A stretch of 64,000 nt of DNA, taken from positions 923,501-987,500 of the forward strand of contig NZ_CP087176.1 in assembly GCF_024748695.1 (NCBI RefSeq), read 5' to 3'. The position numbers and the translations under genes were made by a program. Below are positions 25,665-35,593 of this stretch, in pieces. The stretch's first letter is position 1. Every line of letters starts with the position of its first letter. The notes beneath the pieces are model-generated. The model was not told the origin of the DNA, did not search any database, and was given only the letters and a program-made list of their open reading frames with translations. The stretch comes from Pseudomonas sp. B21-040 (GTDB lineage: Bacteria; Pseudomonadota; Gammaproteobacteria; Pseudomonadales; Pseudomonadaceae).

Positions 25665-26155
25665 TGGTCGGCGTCAAAGCTTCCCGAAATAGCTGGATTG
25701 TCTGGCTGACGTTCGCTATCGGCCTGTTGCTCAGTATCTCGCCCCTGCCGCAATTCATGGAAATCCTTCGCCCGCTGTGGCTGGCGTTGCTGCTCGCGTT
25801 CTGGGCGCTGACCCTGCCGCAAAAGGTCGGCATGGTCACCGCATGGTGCCTGGGCTTGGCTGAAGACGTGCTTTACGGCACGTTGCTTGGCCAGAATGCG
25901 CTGATCCTGACGTTGATCACTTTTCTGGTGTTGTCACTACAACAGCGCTTGCGCATGTTCCCGATGTGGCAACAGAGCCTGGTGATCCTGGTGATCTTCG
26001 GCCTCGCGCAGCTGGTTCAGCTGTGGCTGAGCGCCTTGACCGGCAATCGCCAGCCAACCCTGGCGCTGGTGCTGCCGGCACTGGTCAGTGCGTTGCTCTG
26101 GCCTTGGGTCAGCTACGGTTTGCGTGGTCTGCGTCGACGCTACAAAATCAATTAA
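25664..26155 (+). CDS. mreD: Rod-shape-determining protein MreD
   Basis: A 163-residue inner-membrane protein with about five helices, third member of MreBCD, needed for lateral wall synthesis. The sequence is strongly hydrophobic with the typical ending RRRYKIN and [16 protein letters not shown] in the middle. Its ATG overlaps the mreC stop (TAATG), so translation is coupled. That makes the mreC frameshift relevant to mreD expression if it is real. Confidence 0.93.
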   Translation: MVGVKASRNSWIVWLTFAIGLLLSISPLPQFMEILRPLWLALLLAFWALTLPQKVGMVTAWCLGLAEDVLYGTLLGQNALILTLITFLVLSLQQRLRMFPMWQQSLVILVIFGLAQLVQLWLSALTGNRQPTLALVLPALVSALLWPWVSYGLRGLRRRYKIN

Positions 26156-26179
26156 TTCGGTCAGGCATTTGCCCGCGCC

Positions 26180-26345
26180 GGTGCCCTGTCTCGCAAATAC
26201 GTTCCTTTTTTGGCGAGTGGCTGTTGTTGCCAGACAAGGCGCCATGCCAAGTCATAGCTCGCTATGGCGAGAAGCGGCAACGCAGTATGGCAACAACAGA
26301 CGCCGCCAAAAAGGAACAGTATTTGTGAGACAGGGCACTGGACAG
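26180..26345. repeat. Large imperfect inverted repeat between mreD and maf
   Basis: The arm from GTGCCCTGTCTCGCAAATAC (about 26187) through GGCTGTTGTTGCCA (26235) is inverted from TGGCAACAACAGACGCCGCC (26288) to GTGAGACAGGGCAC (26339), about 50 bp per arm with a few changes. The centre holds a second hairpin CTCGC/GCGAG around TATG (26259-26272). It ends just before the maf ribosome site, so it may shape the maf leader or be a mobile repeat. I have a vague memory of similar blocks elsewhere in Pseudomonas. Confidence 0.75.
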
Positions 26346-26357
26346 GGAGACGTCTTG

Positions 26358-26954
26358 ATGAAAAAGCTATACCTCGCCTCAGGCTCGCCGCGTCGGCGTG
26401 AACTGCTCACGCAGATCGGCGTGCCATTCTCCGCCATCAGCGCGGACATCGATGAAACCCCTTTACCTCAAGAATCCCCGTCGGCCTATGTCGAGCGCCT
26501 GGCGCGCGGCAAGGCCGAAGTCGGGCGCGGAACAGTTGTTTCCGACGTCGATTTTTGCGTGTTGGGTGCCGACACCGCCGTGGTGCTGGACGGCAAAATT
26601 CTGGGAAAACCGGTGGACGAAGCCGATGCGTGCGCCATGCTTATGCTGTTGGCCGGTCGTGAGCATGAGGTGCTGACCGCCATCGCCGTACTCGACGCCG
26701 AGCGCTGCGAGTCGCTGGTGGTGCGCAGTCTGGTGCGGTTTCGCAACATCAGTCGCGAAGAAGCGGCAGCCTACTGGGCCAGCGGTGAGCCTCGTGACAA
26801 GGCGGGTGGCTACGGAATTCAGGGGGTGGGTGCGGTATTTGTTGCCGGGCTCGATGGCAGTTACTCGGCGGTGGTCGGGTTGCCGCTGTGCGAAACCGCG
26901 GAACTGCTCGGCCATTTCGGCATACCCTGTTGGCAAACACTTAACGCGCGCTAA
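26358..26954 (+). CDS. maf: Maf family nucleotide pyrophosphatase
   Basis: A 198-residue house-cleaning enzyme that hydrolyses dTTP/UTP or modified nucleotides. Marks: [12 protein letters not shown] (phosphate loop), [33 protein letters not shown], and [26 protein letters not shown], typical of the YhdE-type Maf active on dTTP/UTP. I chose ATG 26358, with GGGAG 8 bases upstream; an upstream in-frame extension to 26088 overlaps mreD and the inverted repeat and is not credible. It lies in the mreD-maf-rng order conserved in gamma-proteobacteria. Confidence 0.95.
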   Translation: MKKLYLASGSPRRRELLTQIGVPFSAISADIDETPLPQESPSAYVERLARGKAEVGRGTVVSDVDFCVLGADTAVVLDGKILGKPVDEADACAMLMLLAGREHEVLTAIAVLDAERCESLVVRSLVRFRNISREEAAAYWASGEPRDKAGGYGIQGVGAVFVAGLDGSYSAVVGLPLCETAELLGHFGIPCWQTLNAR

Positions 26955-27011
26955 GCGTCGTACTGACAAGATGCAGCCACTATCGTGAACATGCCCGAAC
27001 GAGACCCTGCC

Positions 27012-28469
27012 ATGAGTGAAGAGATTCTGATCAACATCACGCCGATGGAATCGCGCGTGGCGGTGGTCGAAAACGGTGTTCTGCAAGAGGTCCACGTCGA
27101 GCGTACGCAAAAGCGCGGGATCGTCGGCAACATCTATAAAGGCAAGGTTGTGCGGGTTCTACCCGGCATGCAGGCAGCGTTCGTCGACATCGGCCTGGAC
27201 CGCGCCGCGTTCATCCATGCCTCGGAGATCTCCCTGCGTGAAGGCCCGGTGGTCGAGAGCATCAGCGCTCTGGTCCATGAAGGCCAGAGCCTGGTGGTCC
27301 AGGTCACCAAGGACCCGATCGGCTCCAAAGGCGCACGCCTGACGACTCAGTTGTCGATTCCATCACGCTATCTGGTGTACATGCCGCGTACCGCCCACGT
27401 CGGTATTTCGCTGAAGATCGAAGACGAGGCCGAGCGCGAGCGCCTCAAGCAAGTGGTCACCGATTGCGTGGCCAAAGAAGGCATCAAGGAGGCTGGCGGT
27501 TTCATTTTGCGCACCGCCGCCGAAGGGGCGGGCGCCGATGAGATCCTCATGGACATCCGCTACTTGCGCAGGCTCTGGGATCAGATCAACGAGCAGATCA
27601 AAACCATCAGTGCGCCGAGTGTGATCTACGAAGACCTCGGCCTGGCGTTGCGGACCTTGCGTGACCTGGTGAGCCCGAAGATCGAGAAGATTCGCATCGA
27701 CTCCCGGGAAACCTTTCAGAAAACCACGCAGTTCGTCGCCGAACTGATGCCGGAAATCGCTGATCGTCTTGAACACTACCCAGGCGAGCGGCCCATTTTC
27801 GACTTGTACGGCGTGGAAGACGAAATCCAGAAAGCCCTGGAGCGCAAAGTCCCGCTCAAGTCCGGCGGTTACCTGGTGGTCGATCCGGCGGAAGCCATGA
27901 GCACCATCGACGTCAACACCGGGGCCTTCGTCGGCCATCGCAACCTTGAAGAAACCATCTTCAAGACCAACCTCGAAGCCGCCACCGCGATTGCCCGTCA
28001 GCTGCGCCTGCGCAATCTGGGCGGGATCATCATCATCGACTTCATCGACATGGAAGACGAAGAACACCAGCGCCAGGTATTGCGCACGCTTGAGAAGCAA
28101 CTGGAACGCGATCACGCCAAAACCAACATCATCGGCATCACTGAGTTGGGCCTGGTGCAGATGACCCGCAAGCGCACCCGCGAAAGTCTCGAACAGGTGC
28201 TGTGCGAGCCGTGCAGCAGCTGTCAGGGGCGCGGCAAGCTGAAGACCCCTGAAACGGTCTGCTACGAAATTTTTCGAGAAATTCTCCGCGAGGCTCGCGC
28301 CTATCAGGCGGAGGGCTATCGTGTATTGGCGAACCAGAAAGTTGTCGACCGCTTGCTCGACGAAGAGTCAGGTAACGTTGCCGAGCTGGAAGGATTTATC
28401 GGACGCACCATTCGATTCCAGGTGGAAACCATGTATTCCCAGGAACAATACGACGTGGTGTTGCTCTGA
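27012..28469 (+). CDS. rng: Ribonuclease G
   Basis: A 485-residue endoribonuclease of the RNase E/G family, which matures the 5' end of 16S rRNA and takes part in mRNA decay. Marks: start MSEEILINITPMESRVAVVENG, S1 domain about 38-128 (GNIYKGKVVRVLPGMQAAFVDIG), catalytic metal residues in TIDVNTGAF and IIIDFIDM, and the zinc-link CEPCSSC. It has no RNase E-type carboxy scaffold. ATG 27012 gives the usual amino end; GTG 26985 and ATG 26991 are alternatives without family similarity. Confidence 0.96.
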   Translation: MSEEILINITPMESRVAVVENGVLQEVHVERTQKRGIVGNIYKGKVVRVLPGMQAAFVDIGLDRAAFIHASEISLREGPVVESISALVHEGQSLVVQVTKDPIGSKGARLTTQLSIPSRYLVYMPRTAHVGISLKIEDEAERERLKQVVTDCVAKEGIKEAGGFILRTAAEGAGADEILMDIRYLRRLWDQINEQIKTISAPSVIYEDLGLALRTLRDLVSPKIEKIRIDSRETFQKTTQFVAELMPEIADRLEHYPGERPIFDLYGVEDEIQKALERKVPLKSGGYLVVDPAEAMSTIDVNTGAFVGHRNLEETIFKTNLEAATAIARQLRLRNLGGIIIIDFIDMEDEEHQRQVLRTLEKQLERDHAKTNIIGITELGLVQMTRKRTRESLEQVLCEPCSSCQGRGKLKTPETVCYEIFREILREARAYQAEGYRVLANQKVVDRLLDEESGNVAELEGFIGRTIRFQVETMYSQEQYDVVLL

Positions 28470-28544
28470 ATCGCGGTGTTCCAACCTTACTAGAACGGCT
28501 GGCCTCAGCTTTTTGCAGCATTTTTGCCATGGGAGCCAACTGAC

Positions 28545-31500
28545 ATGGAGCGTCTGACACGCATTTTGGTCGCACTCACCCGCTGGGGGCTGGGCCTGTG
28601 CGCGTTGGCATTGGTGTTGATGGCGTTGTACGTCAGCCTCGGCCGGGAGCTGACGCCACTGGTGGCTGAATACCGGGCCGAGGTCGAAACCAAAGCCCGT
28701 GAGGCCTTCGGCGTGCCATTGCAAATCGGCGAGCTTGAAGGCAGCTGGAGTGGTTTTGCGCCGATCCTGTTCGCCCATGACGTAACGGTCGGCGAAGGTG
28801 CCAATGCCTTGCGCCTGGATCAGGTGCGTGCGGTGCCTGACCTTTGGGGCAGCCTGTTGGCTCGTCAGTTGCGCATCGCTCACCTGGAGCTCAATGGCCT
28901 GAAGATCAGCCTCAAGGAAGGCACCGACGGGCAGTGGGCGCTGGAAGGGTTGCCGGTGCAGAAGGATCAGCCGCTGGATCCCGAGCAACTGCTCAATCGC
29001 ATGCAGATCGTCCAGCAGTTGTCGGTGATCGACAGTCAGGTGACCTTGCAACCACTGGATCAACCGGCGCTGACCTTGACCTACGTCGGCTTCACTCTGA
29101 AAACCGGAGCTTCGCGGCAGCGTCTCGATGCCCGAATGACCCTGCCTGATGGCCAGCCAGTGGCCATGAGCCTGCGTACCCGTATCCGCGCCAGCCAGTG
29201 GCAGGATGGGGAGGCCGAGGCCTATCTGAGCCTGCCGCAAAGCGATTGGTCGAAATGGCTGCCCGAGCGCCTGACCCAGCAATGGAATTTTTCCGAGATC
29301 AAGGCCGGCGGCGAGCTCTGGATCAATTGGGGCCAGCGCACATTGCAAAGCGCGGCGATTCGCCTCAACGCGCCGCAACTCAAAGGGGCGTACGCCGAGC
29401 GCAAGCCGATCCAGATCAACAACCTGGCGCTCAATGGCTATTTCCAGCGCAATGCCGAAGGCTTCTTGGTGACCCTGGATTCGCTGGCCATGAGCTTCGG
29501 CGAGACGCGCTGGGAGTCGCATCTGCAACTCAAACAGACGTCGGCCACTGACAAGGTCGAAGAACTCTGGCACCTGCAAGCCGATCGACTCGACCTCACC
29601 CCGCTCACGCCGCTGCTGAACGCCTTGGGCCCACTGCCCAAAGGTGTCGCCACGGCAGTCGAAAAACTCAAAGTGACCGGTGGGCTGCGTAATGTGCTGA
29701 TCGACATGCGGCCCAATGCCACTGACGACAGCAAGTTCAGCTTCGCCGCGAACCTTGACCGGGTAGGTTTTGATGCCTATGCCGGCGCCCCGGCGGCGCG
29801 AAATGTAAGCGGCAGCATCAGCGGTGACCTCGGCAAGGGTGAGCTGCGCATGGACAGCAAGGACTTTGTCCTGCACCTGGACCCCATTTTCGCCAAGCCA
29901 TGGCAGTACATCCAGGCCAACGCCACGTTGACCTGGAAACTCGATAAAGAAGGCTTCACCCTGATCGCGCCCTACCTCAAGGTGCTTGGCGAAGAGGGCA
30001 AGATTGCCGGCGATTTTCTGATTCGCCTGTATTTTGATCCCGCCAAGGAAGATTACATGGACCTGCGGGTGGGTATGGTGGAAGGCGATGGGCGCTACAC
30101 CGCCAAGTACCTGCCGACCGTCCTCAGCCCCGCACTCGACGAATGGTTGCGTACGGCCATTCTCAAAGGCGCGGTGGATGAAGGTTTCTTCCAGTATCAG
30201 GGGTCGCTGAACCATGGCGTCGCTGATACCGCCCGCAGCATCAGCCTGTTCTTCAAGGTGCACGATGCCGAGCTGGCGTTCCAGCCAGGCTGGCCGCATG
30301 TCAGCAAAGTCACGGGTGATGTGTTTGTCGAAGACAGTGGTGTGCGGATTCTGGCCAGCAAGGGCCAGTTGCTCGACACTCAGGTCAAGGACATCTACGT
30401 CAATATTCCCCATGTGCCGGATGGAAAAAGCGTCCACCTGTTCCTTGACGGCGAGTTTGCTGGCGGCTTGGGTGATGGGCTGAAGATTCTTCAGGAGGCC
30501 CCCATCGGTACAGCTGAAACCTTCGCCAAATGGGAAGGTGAGGGCGAGCTGCAAGGCAAACTGAAACTGGATATCCCGCTGGTCAAAGACGAGAAGCCGA
30601 AAATTCTGGTTGACTTCAAAACAGCCAAGGCGCGTCTGAAACTTCCCGAACCACCGCTGGAGCTGACTCAGCTCAAGGGCGATTTCCGCTTCGACAGCAC
30701 CAAGGGTCTGAGCGGGCAGAACATCAGCGCCCGTGCCTTTGATAAACCGGTCACCGCGCAGATTTTCGCTGATGGCAACGCCAGCAATCTCAAGACTCGC
30801 GTTACGGCTTCCGGTCATGTCGAAGTCAAAAAACTCACTCAGTGGTTGAACGTGACTCAGCCGTTGCCGGTGTCCGGGGTGATCCCGTATCAATTGCAAC
30901 TGACCCTGGATGGCGCCGACAGCCAGTTGATGGTCAATTCCAACCTCAGAGGCGTGACGGTTGATCTGCCGGCTCCGTTCGGCATGGCAGCCGATGCGGG
31001 GCGCGACACGACATTTCGCATGACCTTGCAAGGTGCGGAGCGTCGTTATTGGGTCAACTATGGTGAGTTGGCAAACTTCACGTTTGCAGCCCCGAACGGC
31101 AATTTTGCCGAAGGTCGTGGTGAGCTGTTCCTCGGTGGTGGCAATGCCGTGTTGCCCGGTACCAAAGGCCTGCGCGTGCGTGGCGTACTGTCGGAACTGG
31201 ATGTCGGCCCCTGGAAGGATTTGGTGGACAAGTACGCTGGCCAGGATCCGGGTGGCAATGCCAAGCAGTTCTTCAGCGGTGCAGACTTCCAGATTGGCAA
31301 GCTCAGTGCACTGGGCAGTACCCTCGACAAGGCATCGGTGCAGATAAACCGAAAGCCCGCCGCCTGGGCTTTGCAGCTCGACAGCCAGCAGGTCAAAGGC
31401 ACGGTCGGTGTGCCTGACGCGAAAGGCGCGCCGATCACGGTCAATCTGCAATACGTGCGGCTACCCGCGCCGGATCCCAAGGCACTGACCGACGATAATG

Positions 31501-32348
31501 CGCCCGACCCTCTGGCCACGGTTGACCCGACAAAAATTCCGGCGCTGGACATCACCATCAATCAGCTGTTCCTGGGCCAGGATCTGGTGGGTGGCTGGTC
31601 GCTGAAAGTCCGTCCGACGCCTCGGGGTATTGCATTCAATAACCTGGACATGGGGCTCAAAGGCATTCTGTTGCAGGGCAGTGGCGGTTGGGAAGGTGCG
31701 CCAGGGAGTTCCAGCAGTTGGTACAAGGGGCGAATCAGCGGCAAGAATCTAGCCGATGTGCTCAAGGGCTGGGGGTTTGCACCGAGTGTCACCAGCGAAG
31801 AGTTCCATATGGATGTTGACGGTCGCTGGCCCGGTTCGCCGGCGTGGCTGGCCAGCAAACGGTTCTCCGGCACCCTTGATGCCTCCCTTACCAAGGGCCA
31901 GTTTGTTGAAGTCGACGGCAGTGCCCAGGCGCTGAGAGTCTTCGGCTTGCTTAACTTCAATTCCATCGGTCGCCGTTTGCGCCTGGACTTTTCCGACCTG
32001 TTCGGCAAAGGGTTGAGTTATGACCGGGTCAAAGGTTTGCTGGTCGGTACCAATGGCGTCTACGTCACCCGTGAACCGATCCGGATGACCGGTCCGTCCA
32101 GCAATGTTGAACTCGATGGCACGCTCAATCTGGTGGGTGATCAAATCGACGCCAAATTGCTGGTGACGTTACCGGTTACCAACAACTTGCCGATTGCCGC
32201 GTTGATCGTTGGCGCGCCGGCCGTTGGCGGCGCGCTGTTCCTGATCGACAAACTGATTGGTGATCGCATGGCGCGGTTTGCCAGTGTGAAATACACCGTC
32301 AAAGGCCCGTGGAAAGAGCCGAAAATCACCTTCGACAAACCTTTTTGA
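28545..32348 (+). CDS. yhdP: YhdP family AsmA-like envelope protein
   Basis: A 1267-residue protein with one amino-terminal membrane helix (about 12-35) and a long periplasmic beta-rich body (DUF3971/AsmA2-like). It belongs to the TamB/YhdP/YdbH family that bridges inner and outer membranes and carries phospholipids outward. Visible marks: VPLQIGELEGSWSGFAP near the start, FSGTLDASLTKGQFVEVDG and LRVFGLLNFNSIGRRLRLDFSDLFGKGLSYD near the carboxy end, with the hydrophobic LIVGAPAVGGALFLIDKL. ATG 28545 follows GGGAG with 9-base spacing; ATG 28524 is the alternative. Gene order rng-yhdP-nit-tldD is conserved. Confidence 0.92.
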   Translation: MERLTRILVALTRWGLGLCALALVLMALYVSLGRELTPLVAEYRAEVETKAREAFGVPLQIGELEGSWSGFAPILFAHDVTVGEGANALRLDQVRAVPDLWGSLLARQLRIAHLELNGLKISLKEGTDGQWALEGLPVQKDQPLDPEQLLNRMQIVQQLSVIDSQVTLQPLDQPALTLTYVGFTLKTGASRQRLDARMTLPDGQPVAMSLRTRIRASQWQDGEAEAYLSLPQSDWSKWLPERLTQQWNFSEIKAGGELWINWGQRTLQSAAIRLNAPQLKGAYAERKPIQINNLALNGYFQRNAEGFLVTLDSLAMSFGETRWESHLQLKQTSATDKVEELWHLQADRLDLTPLTPLLNALGPLPKGVATAVEKLKVTGGLRNVLIDMRPNATDDSKFSFAANLDRVGFDAYAGAPAARNVSGSISGDLGKGELRMDSKDFVLHLDPIFAKPWQYIQANATLTWKLDKEGFTLIAPYLKVLGEEGKIAGDFLIRLYFDPAKEDYMDLRVGMVEGDGRYTAKYLPTVLSPALDEWLRTAILKGAVDEGFFQYQGSLNHGVADTARSISLFFKVHDAELAFQPGWPHVSKVTGDVFVEDSGVRILASKGQLLDTQVKDIYVNIPHVPDGKSVHLFLDGEFAGGLGDGLKILQEAPIGTAETFAKWEGEGELQGKLKLDIPLVKDEKPKILVDFKTAKARLKLPEPPLELTQLKGDFRFDSTKGLSGQNISARAFDKPVTAQIFADGNASNLKTRVTASGHVEVKKLTQWLNVTQPLPVSGVIPYQLQLTLDGADSQLMVNSNLRGVTVDLPAPFGMAADAGRDTTFRMTLQGAERRYWVNYGELANFTFAAPNGNFAEGRGELFLGGGNAVLPGTKGLRVRGVLSELDVGPWKDLVDKYAGQDPGGNAKQFFSGADFQIGKLSALGSTLDKASVQINRKPAAWALQLDSQQVKGTVGVPDAKGAPITVNLQYVRLPAPDPKALTDDNAPDPLATVDPTKIPALDITINQLFLGQDLVGGWSLKVRPTPRGIAFNNLDMGLKGILLQGSGGWEGAPGSSSSWYKGRISGKNLADVLKGWGFAPSVTSEEFHMDVDGRWPGSPAWLASKRFSGTLDASLTKGQFVEVDGSAQALRVFGLLNFNSIGRRLRLDFSDLFGKGLSYDRVKGLLVGTNGVYVTREPIRMTGPSSNVELDGTLNLVGDQIDAKLLVTLPVTNNLPIAALIVGAPAVGGALFLIDKLIGDRMARFASVKYTVKGPWKEPKITFDKPF

Positions 32349-32422
32349 GTCGCTTTTCGAAAAGGCACTCGCCAAGGCGATGGAGTAGCATGGCCGAACA
32401 CATTTCAATCAGCGACGCAGAT

Positions 32423-32559
32423 CCTGTAGCAGCTGGCGAAGCCTGCGTCCGGCTGCGCAGCAGTCGTGAACCCGGTCAACATGGTCTTGCAGGTAAACCG
32501 TGCAATCCGGTGTTACGACTGCTGCGCAGCCGGACGCAGGCTTCGCCAGCTGCTACAGG
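32423..32559. repeat. Long perfect palindrome (45-bp arms)
   Basis: CCTGTAGCAGCTGGCGAAGC... (32423-32467) is inverted without a mismatch at 32515-32559, separated by 47 bases. The class (CTGTAGCAGCTGGCGAAGCC) differs from the REPs at other sites. It lies between yhdP and the nitrilase-family gene. Confidence 0.9.
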
Positions 32560-32590
32560 TTGGCGGACACTTCTCAAGTAAGGAAAGGCC

Positions 32591-33439
32591 ATGTCTGTAG
32601 CGGTGATTCAAATGGTCAGCCAGAGCGATGTGCTGGCCAATCTGGCCCAGGCTCGCCGCCTGCTTGAGCAAGCGGCGGCCGGTGGCGCGCAACTGGCCGT
32701 GCTGCCGGAAAACTTCGCCGCGATGGGCCGTCGCGACATCGCCGATATCGGCCGCGCCGAGGCGTTGGGCGACGGGCCGATCCTGCCATGGTTGAAACAG
32801 ACCGCCCTCGACCTCAAGTTATGGATAGTCGCCGGCACATTGCCGTTGCCGCCGGTGGATCAACCGACGGCGAAGGTGCATGCCTGTTCGCTGTTGGTGA
32901 ATGACCATGGCGAAACGGTGGCGCGCTACGACAAGCTGCACTTGTTTGATGTGGACGTTGCGGACAATCGCGGGCGTTATCGCGAGTCCGATGACTATGC
33001 TTATGGCAGTGGCGTGGTGGTTGCGGATACGCCGGTCGGTCGAGTCGGCCTGACGGTGTGTTACGACCTGCGCTTCCCGGAGTTGTACAGCGAATTACGG
33101 GCTGCCGGGGCGGAATTGATTACCGCACCGTCGGCGTTTACCGCGGTGACCGGGGCGGCGCATTGGGATGTGCTGATTCGCGCCCGAGCCATCGAGACTC
33201 AATGTTATGTGCTGGCGGCCGCGCAGGGTGGGACTCATCCGGGGCCGCGAGAAACCTGGGGGCATGCCGCCATCGTCGACCCTTGGGGCCGGATACTGGC
33301 GCAACAGGATCAAGGCGAGGCCGTGCTGCTGGCCGAACGAGATAGCAGCGAACAGGCGTCCATCCGGGCGCGGATGCCGGTGTCCAGTCACCGGCGCTTT
33401 TTCTCGCAGGGCGCTCAGCGACCTGCCTCAGAACGATGA
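32591..33439 (+). CDS. Carbon-nitrogen hydrolase (Nit/omega-amidase-like)
   Basis: A 282-residue nitrilase-superfamily amidase. The Glu-Lys-Cys triad is visible: E in AVLPENFAAMG, K in YDKLHLFDVDV, C in GLTVCYDLRFPELY. The sequence around FDVDVADNRGRYRESD resembles Nit1/YafV-type enzymes that hydrolyse deaminated glutathione or alpha-keto acid amides. An AAGGAAAGG ribosome site precedes the ATG. It sits between yhdP and tldD, 18 bases ahead of tldD, as in other Pseudomonas. Confidence 0.9.
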   Translation: MSVAVIQMVSQSDVLANLAQARRLLEQAAAGGAQLAVLPENFAAMGRRDIADIGRAEALGDGPILPWLKQTALDLKLWIVAGTLPLPPVDQPTAKVHACSLLVNDHGETVARYDKLHLFDVDVADNRGRYRESDDYAYGSGVVVADTPVGRVGLTVCYDLRFPELYSELRAAGAELITAPSAFTAVTGAAHWDVLIRARAIETQCYVLAAAQGGTHPGPRETWGHAAIVDPWGRILAQQDQGEAVLLAERDSSEQASIRARMPVSSHRRFFSQGAQRPASER

Positions 33440-33457
33440 ATTGAAGGCGTAAAGCAT

Positions 33458-34900
33458 ATGAGCGAGTTGTTGTCCTCAGTCAGTGAACACCTCCTGGCGC
33501 CCGGTGGCGTAACGATCGAGAGCTTGCAAGGCGTGCTCGGCGACCTGGCTGGCCCGGGTATCGATGCTGCCGACCTGTATTTCCAGGGGCAGATTTCCGA
33601 GTCCTGGGCGCTGGAAGACGGGATCGTCAAGGAAGGCAGCTTCAACCTCGACCAGGGCGTCGGCGTACGCGCGCAATCGGGTGAAAAGACCGGTTTTGCC
33701 TACAGCAATGCCATCACCCTGGAAGCCCTCGGTGCCGCGGCCCGTGCCGCGCGCTCAATCTCCCGCGCCGGGCAGAACGGCACGGTGCAGGCTTTCACGA
33801 CCCAGGACGTCGCCCAGTTGTATGGGCCGGACAACCCGCTGGAAGTGATCAGCCGCGCCGAAAAAGTCGAACTCCTTAAACGCATCGATGCGGCTACTCG
33901 TGCTCTCGATCCGCGTATCCAGCAAGTCACTGTGAGCATGGCCGGTGTCTGGGAGCGGATTCTGGTGGCCTCTACTGACGGCGGCCTGGCTGCGGATGTA
34001 CGGCCATTGGTGCGCTTCAATGTCAGTGTGATCGTCGAACAGAACGGTCGCCGCGAGCGTGGCGGTCATGGTGGCGGTGGTCGTACCGATTACCGTTATT
34101 TCCTCAGCGATGACCGCGCCATGGGTTACGCCCGTGAAGCATTGCGTCAGGCACTGGTTAACCTTGAAGCCATTCCGGCGCCGGCCGGTACGTTGCCGGT
34201 GGTGCTGGGTTCCGGCTGGTCTGGCGTGCTGCTGCACGAAGCGGTCGGCCATGGTCTGGAAGGTGACTTCAACCGCAAGGGCAGCTCTGCCTACAGCGGG
34301 CGCATGGGCGAAATGGTTGCGTCCAAACTGTGCACCATCGTCGATGACGGTACGTTGGCGGGCCGTCGAGGTTCCCTGAACGTCGACGACGAAGGCACCC
34401 CGACCGAGTGCACCACGCTGATCGAAAACGGCGTACTCAAAGGCTATATGCAGGACAAGCTCAATGCGCGTCTGATGGGCGTGGCTCGTACCGGCAACGG
34501 TCGTCGCGAATCTTATGCGCACCTGCCGATGCCGCGCATGACCAACACCTACATGCTGGCGGGCGAAAGCGATCCGGCAGAAATCATCGCCTCGGTGAAG
34601 CGCGGCATCTACTGCGCCAATCTCGGCGGCGGACAGGTGGACATCACCAGCGGCAAATTCGTGTTCTCGACCAGCGAGGCGTACCTGATCGAAGACGGCA
34701 AGATTACTGCCCCGGTCAAAGGCGCGACGTTGATCGGCAACGGGCCGGAAGCCATGAGCAAGGTGTCGATGGTCGGTAACGATCTGGCGCTGGACAGCGG
34801 CGTGGGTACGTGTGGCAAGGATGGGCAGTCGGTGCCGGTGGGTGTCGGCCAGCCAACGCTGAAAATCGATGCGATCACTGTGGGTGGCACAGGCGCATAA
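33458..34900 (+). CDS. tldD: Metalloprotease subunit TldD
   Basis: A 480-residue zinc metallopeptidase subunit that acts with TldE/PmbA on unfolded peptides (microcin B17 maturation and CcdA degradation in E. coli). The zinc motif is [12 protein letters not shown] (HExxxH) near residue 262. [21 protein letters not shown] and NAGVHNL-like loops mark the carboxy half. Its partner pmbA lies at 35594 in the same direction, with the opposite-strand yjgA between them. Confidence 0.96.
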   Translation: MSELLSSVSEHLLAPGGVTIESLQGVLGDLAGPGIDAADLYFQGQISESWALEDGIVKEGSFNLDQGVGVRAQSGEKTGFAYSNAITLEALGAAARAARSISRAGQNGTVQAFTTQDVAQLYGPDNPLEVISRAEKVELLKRIDAATRALDPRIQQVTVSMAGVWERILVASTDGGLAADVRPLVRFNVSVIVEQNGRRERGGHGGGGRTDYRYFLSDDRAMGYAREALRQALVNLEAIPAPAGTLPVVLGSGWSGVLLHEAVGHGLEGDFNRKGSSAYSGRMGEMVASKLCTIVDDGTLAGRRGSLNVDDEGTPTECTTLIENGVLKGYMQDKLNARLMGVARTGNGRRESYAHLPMPRMTNTYMLAGESDPAEIIASVKRGIYCANLGGGQVDITSGKFVFSTSEAYLIEDGKITAPVKGATLIGNGPEAMSKVSMVGNDLALDSGVGTCGKDGQSVPVGVGQPTLKIDAITVGGTGA

Positions 34901-34924
34901 GTGGCTTTTGAGAAAAGAGAAGCT

Positions 34925-34953
34925 TCGGGTGAGCCGCTTGGCGACTCACCCGA
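34925..34953. terminator. Bidirectional hairpin between tldD and yjgA
   Basis: TCGGGTGAG pairs with CTCACCCGA around a GCCGCTTGGCGA loop, between two convergent genes that end at 34900 and 34962. Confidence 0.75.
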
Positions 34954-34961
34954 GAAGGGAC

Positions 34962-35486
34962 TTAACGCAGGCCGCGTTGAGTCTCATCCAGCTCACGGAT
35001 GTACTTGAAGATTTTACGGCTCGATGCCGGTGGCTTGTTGGTCGCCAGTTCGTGCTGGGCCTGACGGATCAGGGAGCGCAATTGCTGACGATCAGCTTCC
35101 GGGTAGTCGAGCACGAACTTCTCCAGGACTGCATCGTCGCCCGCGATCAAGCGATCGCGCCAGCGTTCCAGGCCATGGAAACGTTCGTTGTACTGCCGAG
35201 TGGAGGCATCGAGTTGATCGAGCAAGGTCAGAATGGCGTCAGTGTCCTGATCGCGCATCAGTTTACCGATGAACATGAGGTGCCGTTTACGCGCGATATT
35301 CGCGGTGTGCTTGGGGGCATCGCCCAGAGCCCGGCGCAAAGCGTCGGTCAACGGCAGTTTTGCCAGCAAGTCAGGCTTGAGTGTTGTAAGGCGCTCGCCA
35401 AGGTCAACCAGAGCATGAAGCTCACGTTTAACCTGGGATTTGCTTTTTTCTCCCGTATCGAGGGAGTCGTCGTAAGAATCAACCAT
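34962..35486 (-). CDS. darP: Ribosome biogenesis factor YjgA/DarP
   Basis: A 174-residue basic, helical protein of the DUF615 family (YjgA, now DarP), which associates with late 50S ribosomal intermediates. Marks: [19 protein letters not shown] near the start, [51 protein letters not shown] chose ATG 35486 ([18 protein letters not shown]), the family-like start; an extension to 35636 would read into the upstream region of pmbA. No strong ribosome site is visible. It is transcribed against tldD and divergently from pmbA. Confidence 0.93.
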   Translation of the reverse strand: MVDSYDDSLDTGEKSKSQVKRELHALVDLGERLTTLKPDLLAKLPLTDALRRALGDAPKHTANIARKRHLMFIGKLMRDQDTDAILTLLDQLDASTRQYNERFHGLERWRDRLIAGDDAVLEKFVLDYPEADRQQLRSLIRQAQHELATNKPPASSRKIFKYIRELDETQRGLR

Positions 35487-35593
35487 GGTGGCCGTCCGCA
35501 AAGAAACGCCGCCATGATAACCAGTCGGGGGCCGCTTGTCCGGCCCGGTCGCTCGAAGGCCATACCGAAAGCAGAATTTGAGTGGAGAACAGC

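Noticed and set aside
28368..31451. A 1027-codon open frame on the minus strand opposite rng and yhdP.
   Set aside because: It is antisense to two clearly identified genes, rich in His/Gln/Arg in the way GC-rich antisense frames are, and has no family-like segment or ribosome site.
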